Positions 1 to 5,408 of a stretch of DNA of 12,218 bases are shown in pieces; position 1 is the stretch's first letter; each line of letters opens with the position of its first letter. The notes below the pieces were generated by a model. The model was not told where the DNA came from and did no database searches. It saw only the letters and a program-made list of their open reading frames with translations. Where the stretch lies: assembly GCA_937893145.1 (NCBI GenBank), contig CALBJW010000052.1, forward strand, positions 1 to 12,218. The letters are read 5' to 3'. Source of the stretch: an uncultured Prevotellaceae bacterium. GTDB lineage: Bacteria; Bacteroidota; Bacteroidia; Bacteroidales; Bacteroidaceae. The position numbers and the translations under genes were made by a program.

Positions 1-1
1 C

Positions 2-112
2 TGGGGAATCATCCTCAATGAGTGGAAAGGGGTGACAAAGAAAACTGTAATCGTGCTGCTGCTCGGACTGGCCGTGCTTGTCTTCAGCACATTCCTTCCT
101 GAACTGATATGA
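2..112 (+). CDS. rhaT: L-rhamnose/H+ symporter RhaT, C-terminal end (5' truncated by window)
   Basis: Only the last 36 codons are present, in frame from base 2 to the TGA at 110-112. The peptide starts WGIILNEWKGV, followed by TKK, then a hydrophobic helix (about residues 15-33 of the fragment) and a short polar end. The W-G-x-x-L-x-E-W-K-G pattern followed by a last transmembrane helix is typical of the C-terminus of RhaT-family inner-membrane rhamnose/proton symporters, as I remember them. The TGA overlaps the ATG of the next gene (ATGA, 109-112), so the two are translationally coupled. That next gene is a clear rhamnulose-1-phosphate aldolase, which strongly supports the RhaT call. With 36 residues alone, another sugar transporter of the DMT superfamily cannot be excluded. 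Confidence 0.75.
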   Translation, partial: WGIILNEWKGVTKKTVIVLLLGLAVLVFSTFLPELI

Positions 113-900
113 TTGAAGAGATAGAACAGACCGCCGAAGTGGCCGGCCTCCTCTGGGAGAAGGGCTGGGCCGAGCGTAACGGCGGCAACATCACCGTGAA
201 CGTGACAGAGTTTGTGGATGCAGAAATCGAGGCCATGCCAGCCATCGCACCCGTCAAGCAGATTGGCAAGGTACTTCCCTTCCTGAAGGGCAAGTATTTC
301 TATGCAAAGGGAACAGGCAAGCGTATGCGCGACTTGGCTAAGTTCCCTATGCAGAACGGTTCGATTGTTCGCATCTGTGACGACTGTGCAAGCTATGAAA
401 TCATTGCAGATGAACCAGTCATGCCTACATCAGAACTTCCATCACACCTCGCACTCCAGAACTATCTCCTCGAGACAGGTTCGTGCTACAAGGCAACTCT
501 CCACACTCACCCTATCGAACTCGTTGCTATGTCGCACATTCAGCGATTCCTCAAGGGTGATGAGATGACTCGTGTGCTTTGGTCTATGATTCCTGAGACT
601 CTCGCCTTTGCTCCACTCGGCATCGGCATTGTGCCTTACGACCTCCCAGGTTCGGTAAATCTTGCTGAGGCAACTCTTGAGCAGATTAAGACTCACGATG
701 TTGTGCTCTGGGAAAAGCATGGCACAGTGGCTGTTGGTCAGGACATCATGGATGCATTCGACCAGACTGATGTGCTCTGCAAGGCTGCAAATATCTACAT
801 GTGTGCTAAGTCTATGGGCAGTGAACCAGACGGTATGACTGCTGAAGCAATGAAGGAAGTTCAGGATGTGTTCAACCTTCCTAAGACTCGTCCATGTTAG
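109..900 (+). CDS. rhaD: rhamnulose-1-phosphate aldolase
   Basis: This is a cytosolic class II, zinc-dependent aldolase that splits L-rhamnulose 1-phosphate into dihydroxyacetone phosphate and L-lactaldehyde, the last step of the rhamnose isomerase-kinase-aldolase route. At 263 aa it is close to the usual length (E. coli RhaD is about 274). Visible motifs are R-N-G-G-N-I at 23-28 (phosphate-binding loop), P-T-S-E-L-P-S-H at 106-113 with E109 as the probable catalytic glutamate, H-T-H-P at 132-135 and H204 in W-E-K-H-G. H132, H134 and H204 are the expected zinc ligands. The ATG at 109 overlaps the upstream rhaT stop by 4 bp, which fixes the start and indicates one operon. In Bacteroides thetaiotaomicron the aldolase is, to my recollection, followed by a lactaldehyde oxidoreductase gene; no such gene follows here. 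A general L-fuculose-type class II aldolase is the less likely alternative. Confidence 0.93.
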   Translation: MIEEIEQTAEVAGLLWEKGWAERNGGNITVNVTEFVDAEIEAMPAIAPVKQIGKVLPFLKGKYFYAKGTGKRMRDLAKFPMQNGSIVRICDDCASYEIIADEPVMPTSELPSHLALQNYLLETGSCYKATLHTHPIELVAMSHIQRFLKGDEMTRVLWSMIPETLAFAPLGIGIVPYDLPGSVNLAEATLEQIKTHDVVLWEKHGTVAVGQDIMDAFDQTDVLCKAANIYMCAKSMGSEPDGMTAEAMKEVQDVFNLPKTRPC

Positions 901-904
901 TTTT

Positions 905-943
905 TTTTGCGCAAAATAATCAAATGTGTATCCCATGAATGGG
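905..943 (+). other. Short palindromes after rhaD, weak terminator candidate
   Basis: Just after the rhaD stop there is a perfect 12-bp palindrome (TTTTGCGCAAAA, 905-916). It is followed by a small hairpin, CCCA/TGAA/TGGG at 932-943, trailed by TTTT. The hairpin is only 4 bp and would be a poor terminator alone. It may cause pausing or mark a 3' end, with the much stronger terminator at 1196-1230 acting as the real stop for read-through. No gene is seen between 901 and 1348. Confidence 0.25.
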
Positions 944-989
944 TTTTAGCAAAAAAAGTATGACATTTTGAAAAATAATTACAAAAATA

Positions 990-1021
990 TTTGCAAATAT
1001 ATTACAAAATGTTTACATTTG
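990..1021 (+). promoter_or_regulatory. Bacteroidetes-type promoter P1
   Basis: TTTG at 990-993 and TACATTTG at 1014-1021 are separated by 20 nt, matching the Bacteroidetes housekeeping consensus (-33 TTTG, -7 TAnnTTTG). Transcription would start near 1026-1028. The -33 element lies inside a perfect 14-bp palindrome (ATATTTGCAAATAT, 987-1000), and the core TTTGCAAA recurs over the -7 element at 1018-1025. This arrangement could be an operator. The next thing downstream is not a gene but a hairpin and a terminator, so P1 would make a transcript of about 200 nt unless the terminator is bypassed. Confidence 0.55.
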
Positions 1022-1026
1022 CAAAG

Positions 1027-1230
1027 TAATTCAAACGTGGGTTACAATTTACAAATAAAAAAAATCATACACATATTATGCTAAGGACGGTTTTGATGTG
1101 TTAACATCTTTTCCATACACATCGAAACGAAACAAAAGAATTGAGAAATTCTGGTCCAATAAAAATTCCCCAATAGAAATATTAACATTTCACTTAATCT
1201 CTCTGGTCGTGAGACCGGAGAGATTTTTTT
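1027..1230 (+). ncRNA. Candidate short transcript or attenuated leader upstream of the PL11 gene
   Basis: This interval runs from the predicted P1 start to the end of the intrinsic terminator and holds no convincing open reading frame. It contains an 11-bp stem (GTTTTGATGTG at 1090-1100 with CACATCGAAAC at 1118-1128, one G-U pair, 17-nt loop). TCTGGTC at 1150-1156 is repeated in the 5' arm of the terminator (1202-1208), so either copy could pair with the terminator's 3' arm. That makes it either a small RNA of about 200 nt or a leader with conditional termination. This is inferred from promoter, stem and terminator only; no known RNA family was recognised. Confidence 0.3.
1196..1230 (+). terminator. 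Strong rho-independent terminator
   Basis: A 13-bp stem (1196-1208 with 1213-1225, one G-U pair) closes a GTGA tetraloop (1209-1212) and runs into seven T residues (1224-1230). It ends any transcript from rhaD or P1 and insulates the promoter that begins 12 nt later. It is the best intrinsic terminator in the window. Confidence 0.85.
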
Positions 1231-1241
1231 ATGCCTCTCGC

Positions 1242-1273
1242 TTTGCGTATAAGACAATAAAGTCGTATATTTG
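1242..1273 (+). promoter_or_regulatory. Bacteroidetes-type promoter P2 for the PL11-GH2 operon
   Basis: TTTG at 1242-1245 and TATATTTG at 1266-1273 are spaced by exactly 20 nt, a full match to the -33/-7 consensus. The predicted start is near 1279, giving an A-rich leader of about 70 nt before the ATG at 1349. It lies directly behind the terminator, so it should drive the two enzyme genes independently of rhaTD. No SusC/SusD pair, sigma or anti-sigma gene, or regulator is visible in the window. Confidence 0.65.
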
Positions 1274-1348
1274 CAGTCGAAAATAAATATCCACAAAACG
1301 AAACCAAACATTTTGATAAAACAATCTATAACTAAACATTGAATTATT

Positions 1349-4300
1349 ATGAGAAATCATCTGTCAGCACTTTTCTTTCTTGTTCTGATGCTCTTCGTAC
1401 AACCCGCCTTCGCTCAGCGTATTCAGCAGAAGTTGGGACGAGGTGTCGTGGCTGTTCAAAACGGCACAAGCGTAACTATCACGTGGCGCCGCTTGGCTCA
1501 GGAACCAGAGGATGCCACATGGAACATATACATCAAGAAAACTGCGGCTTCGGACTTTGCAAAACTCAATGCTGCTCCTGTCAAGAATACAAACTTCAAG
1601 ACTTCTACGACCAGTGTGCCTGTAGGTTCTGAGGTGGCAGTCTCGATGGTTACAACCGAGAACGAGGTGGAGACAGAAGGTGCTCTCTCTACTCCTTTTA
1701 AATTTAAAGCACAGAGTTTGCGAAACATTTACATGGAGATTCGCTATGACAAGTCGCCACTCACCAAGTCGAAATACACCACTAAGTTCGTATGGCCTTG
1801 CGACCTCGACGGCAATGGTGAGATGGATTATGTGGTGGACCGCTGTCCTGTTGATGGCTCACGCAACCACTACATCGAGGGTTATCTTGCCGATGGTACG
1901 TTCCTTTGGAATGTAGATCTTGGTGTGAATGAGACTCCTTGCGATGGACAGAACGACAATCTTTGTGCTTACGACATCGATTGCGACGGTTTCGGTGAAC
2001 TCATTGTGCAGACTTCCGACGGCACTCGTCTTTGGGACAAGGAGAAAGGCACTTGGGGCAAGTATCTTCTTGGCAAATCGACTGCCGACTCTGATGGTGA
2101 TGGCATCATCGACTACGACACTCAGTCGGTGAAGAATCCTCCTCGCTACATGACTGTCATCGATGGTATGACTGGTGCTGAGAAGGCTTCGGCTGAGTTT
2201 GCATACGATGAGGCATACAACCGCACAAACAAGGCTTCGCTCATGGGCGAGGAATACAATAAGCATGAAGGTCATGTGGGCATCTTCTATCATGACGGTG
2301 TGCATCCTGCCATCGTGGGCGAGTTCCACTCTCGTTCTGCGGACGGCAACACTCACTTCTACCGTAATGTGGCATTTGGTTATGTTGATGGTCAGTGGAA
2401 ACTTCTCTTCAGCAAGAAGACTGGAGGCGTTGTGTTCCATCAGATTCGTATTGCTGATGTGGATGGTGATGGATGCGATGAGATGCTTTCGGGCGAATAT
2501 GCTATGGACCAGGACGGTTCAACTCTCTATAATGCAAGGATTGCTCATGGCGACCGCCATCGTATAAGTGATATCGACCCTGAGCGTCCAGGACTCGAAT
2601 GCTTTGCCATTCAGCAGAATGCTGGCGATATGCTCGGCCAGATTCTCTATGATGCTGGCACAGGCGAGCCTATCAAGAAGTGGTACCTCAGCGCTGTGGG
2701 CGATGTTGGTCGTGGTGAATGTATGGATGTTGACAAGAATCATCTCGGATGGGAGATGTGGTCAACTATGGAAGGTGTTTACGACGCTAAGGGAAACAAG
2801 ATTGAAGGTCTCTCGAATGTCTATCCTACGGAAGGCATGTGGTGGGACGGACAACTCGACCGCGAAATCCTCCAGACTTCCGACTCGCATTATAACTTCT
2901 ATTTCCAGGACTACGGTGGTGGTCGTCTCATCGAACCTGCGAAGGAGTCGGGTTATCAGCTCAAGACAAGTTACGGTAAACGTGGTAAGTTCTGGGGCGA
3001 CATCATAGGTGACTGGCGCGAAGAACTCATCGTGATTCGTGAGATTGATGGTGTGTGTCAGGGCATCGTGGGACTTTCAACCGATTATACAACGACTGTG
3101 AACAATATCTACTGTCTGCAGGAGGACCCTCACTATCGTGGCGACTGTACAACTCGTGGCTACTATCAGTCTCCTAACCCTGGATTCTATCTCGGCTACG
3201 ATATGCCTCGTCCTCAACTCCCTCCATGTATGGTGTCTGATGATGAGAACGATGTGTTCGGCATTACGCTCGGAAATGCCACTATCACCCCTCGTTCGGG
3301 CATGAAGAACGTGTATGTCATGCCAGTGAAGAAGCAGACTCTCACTCTCGACATTCTCGATGGCAAGGCAAACCTATGGAAATCGCAGCAGGGTACTCTC
3401 GTGCTTGGCACCAACTCTTCCGCAGGTAAGACCATCATCTCGGAGGGAACTCTCGAACTGAATGGCGAAATCAGTGGTCTCGTTGACCTTCGTGCTCGAG
3501 GAACTCTCTCTGGTTCGGGCATCGTGAATGACATCATCTTTGAGGGCGCCCTCAACTACGAGGGTTGTCGCATCATGCCAACATCTACTCTCACTTTCGC
3601 AAAGGGCTTGAACATCGACCATAAGATTTATGTGGAGATGGACCTCGACCAGAACACTCTTGTGAAGGTAAATGGCGACCTCTCTGTCACAAAACCAACC
3701 GTCTTCACCATCAACGCAAAGGAACTCTCTGCTGGTGAATACAAACTCATCGAATACTCTGGCGAGTTCAGTGGTAATGTGAACAACTTCGATGTGCGTG
3801 GCATCTTCGGTGTTCCTTATGATATTGTGAACAAGGATGGCGCTATCTATCTTGTGGTTAGTGGTCAGCGTGATGCTGCAAACAATGTGATGTGGACTGG
3901 TGCTGAAAGCAGAATCTGGGATTATCAGACTAATAACTTCTCGTTTAACGACGAACCAACTTCATTCGTTTCTGGTGATGGCGTGGTGTTCTCGGACAAT
4001 GGTTCAAACACGACCATTACAGCCAACGAACTCATGCAGATTGGTTCTGTGACATTCACTAACGACACAAAGTCATACACCATTCAGGGCAATGGAGGCA
4101 TCTCTGGCGCAGGTGATGTCATCATCAACGGAAAGGGTAAGGTTCTTCTTAATGCAGTCAAGAGCGACTACACAGGTAAGACCATCATCAACAGTGGTAC
4201 TGTGACTGTCAAGGAACTTGCTGATGCTGGCATTCCTTCTTCTATTGGTGCAGCCTCTGCTACTGCAACGAACTTCCAGATTGGTAAGGCGACACTCATC

Positions 4301-5371
4301 ATCAACAATACGAATACTGCCACAAATCGTGGCATCCAACTTAACGATACGGCTACCATCCAGATTGCAAGTGGTACGGCTTCACTTAAAGGTCAGGTGA
4401 AGGGTACTGGTACTCTCCTCAAGTTGGGTGCTGGACAACTCAACATCACCTACGCTGGAGCAAATGCGTGGACTGAAACCATCCTTCAGGCTGGTACGCT
4501 CGCTATGGGAGCTTGGAACACTACATTCGGAAAGGCAACATCTCCTCTCCACGTGACAGGTAACTCGACTATCGTGGTGTTTGACAACAACTCAACAAGT
4601 GCTGTTCCAACGTACCAGAACATCACAACCATCGATAAGGGCAAGACTCTCACTTTCCATGCAGGTCGTCGCTGTGCCATCAAGGGTTCGCTGCTCGGTG
4701 AGGGAACATACAAGATTGACTTCCCATACGTTCGTGGCGATGTATCAACAAATGTCAGCAAGTTCGAAGGCATATATGAAGTTACTACTTCAAATTGTCG
4801 CTTTGTTCAGGCAATGGACTTCTCGAAATGTACTCTCAAACTCGACGAAGGTTCCTACGCAGCAGGCTTCAGGGCTGGTTCGGGCGACGAGGCAAGTTAT
4901 GCGCACAAGATTGGCACTCTCACTGGTACAGGAACTCTCGGCACAGGCACATGGCAGATTGCTCGTCTGCTCGTAAACTACAAGACTACTCGTACTTCAG
5001 CCTCATGCGATGCCGTGACTATCAATGGTTCTGCTACTCTCAAGGACCTCGTGATTGACATGAAGACAACATCAACCTTCGCCATTTCTGATGATGCAGA
5101 ACTCGTGGTGCTCAAAGGTTCGGGTAAACGTACCGTTTCAGGCACTGTGACCATTCTTCCAGAACAGCCAAAGGAGGGATATGTGTGGGATACTTCACGC
5201 CTTGCTTCCGAAGGAATCATCACTATCAAAGAGGACCTCACAGCCATCCGTTCCGTTTCGTTCAACGATGTTCTAGGCAAGGAAATCTACGACCTTTCAG
5301 GTCGCAAACTTGATGCTGTCAAGGCTCCTGGCATCTACATCGTGAATGGTGTTAAGGTTCAGATAAAGTAA
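1349..5371 (+). CDS. PL11 rhamnogalacturonan lyase fused to a beta-strand-repeat region with a secretion-type C-terminal tail
   Basis: This 1340-aa secreted enzyme is predicted to cut the rhamnose-galacturonate backbone of rhamnogalacturonan I by beta-elimination. Residues 1-22 form a signal peptide ending A-F-A before Q23. Residues about 24-640 match the family PL11 propeller: RGVVAV (31-36), a calcium-type DLDGNGEMD (152-160), IDCDGFGEL (210-218), TVIDGMTGAEKA (269-280), HQIRIADVDGDGCDE (364-378), HGDRHRISDIDPERPG (400-415) and GDIIGDWREEL (550-560). PL11 enzymes are usually about 600 aa; here about 700 extra residues follow. These contain autotransporter-associated beta-strand repeats, for example GKTIISEGTLELNG (693-706), YTGKTIINSGTV (941-952) and LLKLGAGQLNI (1023-1033). 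The end, YDLSGRKLDAV then GIYIVNGVKVQIK, resembles the C-terminal tail of type IX-secreted or Prevotella/Bacteroides exported proteins. Endo versus exo action cannot be told from the sequence. The gene lies 37 bp before the GH2 gene, behind P2. Confidence 0.92.
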   Translation: MRNHLSALFFLVLMLFVQPAFAQRIQQKLGRGVVAVQNGTSVTITWRRLAQEPEDATWNIYIKKTAASDFAKLNAAPVKNTNFKTSTTSVPVGSEVAVSMVTTENEVETEGALSTPFKFKAQSLRNIYMEIRYDKSPLTKSKYTTKFVWPCDLDGNGEMDYVVDRCPVDGSRNHYIEGYLADGTFLWNVDLGVNETPCDGQNDNLCAYDIDCDGFGELIVQTSDGTRLWDKEKGTWGKYLLGKSTADSDGDGIIDYDTQSVKNPPRYMTVIDGMTGAEKASAEFAYDEAYNRTNKASLMGEEYNKHEGHVGIFYHDGVHPAIVGEFHSRSADGNTHFYRNVAFGYVDGQWKLLFSKKTGGVVFHQIRIADVDGDGCDEMLSGEYAMDQDGSTLYNARIAHGDRHRISDIDPERPGLECFAIQQNAGDMLGQILYDAGTGEPIKKWYLSAVGDVGRGECMDVDKNHLGWEMWSTMEGVYDAKGNKIEGLSNVYPTEGMWWDGQLDREILQTSDSHYNFYFQDYGGGRLIEPAKESGYQLKTSYGKRGKFWGDIIGDWREELIVIREIDGVCQGIVGLSTDYTTTVNNIYCLQEDPHYRGDCTTRGYYQSPNPGFYLGYDMPRPQLPPCMVSDDENDVFGITLGNATITPRSGMKNVYVMPVKKQTLTLDILDGKANLWKSQQGTLVLGTNSSAGKTIISEGTLELNGEISGLVDLRARGTLSGSGIVNDIIFEGALNYEGCRIMPTSTLTFAKGLNIDHKIYVEMDLDQNTLVKVNGDLSVTKPTVFTINAKELSAGEYKLIEYSGEFSGNVNNFDVRGIFGVPYDIVNKDGAIYLVVSGQRDAANNVMWTGAESRIWDYQTNNFSFNDEPTSFVSGDGVVFSDNGSNTTITANELMQIGSVTFTNDTKSYTIQGNGGISGAGDVIINGKGKVLLNAVKSDYTGKTIINSGTVTVKELADAGIPSSIGAASATATNFQIGKATLIINNTNTATNRGIQLNDTATIQIASGTASLKGQVKGTGTLLKLGAGQLNITYAGANAWTETILQAGTLAMGAWNTTFGKATSPLHVTGNSTIVVFDNNSTSAVPTYQNITTIDKGKTLTFHAGRRCAIKGSLLGEGTYKIDFPYVRGDVSTNVSKFEGIYEVTTSNCRFVQAMDFSKCTLKLDEGSYAAGFRAGSGDEASYAHKIGTLTGTGTLGTGTWQIARLLVNYKTTRTSASCDAVTINGSATLKDLVIDMKTTSTFAISDDAELVVLKGSGKRTVSGTVTILPEQPKEGYVWDTSRLASEGIITIKEDLTAIRSVSFNDVLGKEIYDLSGRKLDAVKAPGIYIVNGVKVQIK

Positions 5372-5408
5372 TGGCTTTCAAATTCTTGACAATAATAATA
5401 ACGATTAT

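Noticed and set aside
1081..1311. Short open frames on both strands between rhaD and the PL11 gene
   Set aside because: They run through the terminator and promoter P2, and their composition is not protein-like.
1859..2440. Long minus-strand open frame inside the PL11 gene (193 codons), and similar ones at 5352-5990 and 6162-6638
   Set aside because: These are shadows of strongly biased coding frames on the other strand; the peptides have no recognisable features and no promoters.
3423..4189. 17-bp direct repeat CAGGTAAGACCATCATC within the PL11 gene
   Set aside because: It encodes the same GKTII motif in two beta-strand repeats and is explained by the protein repeat.
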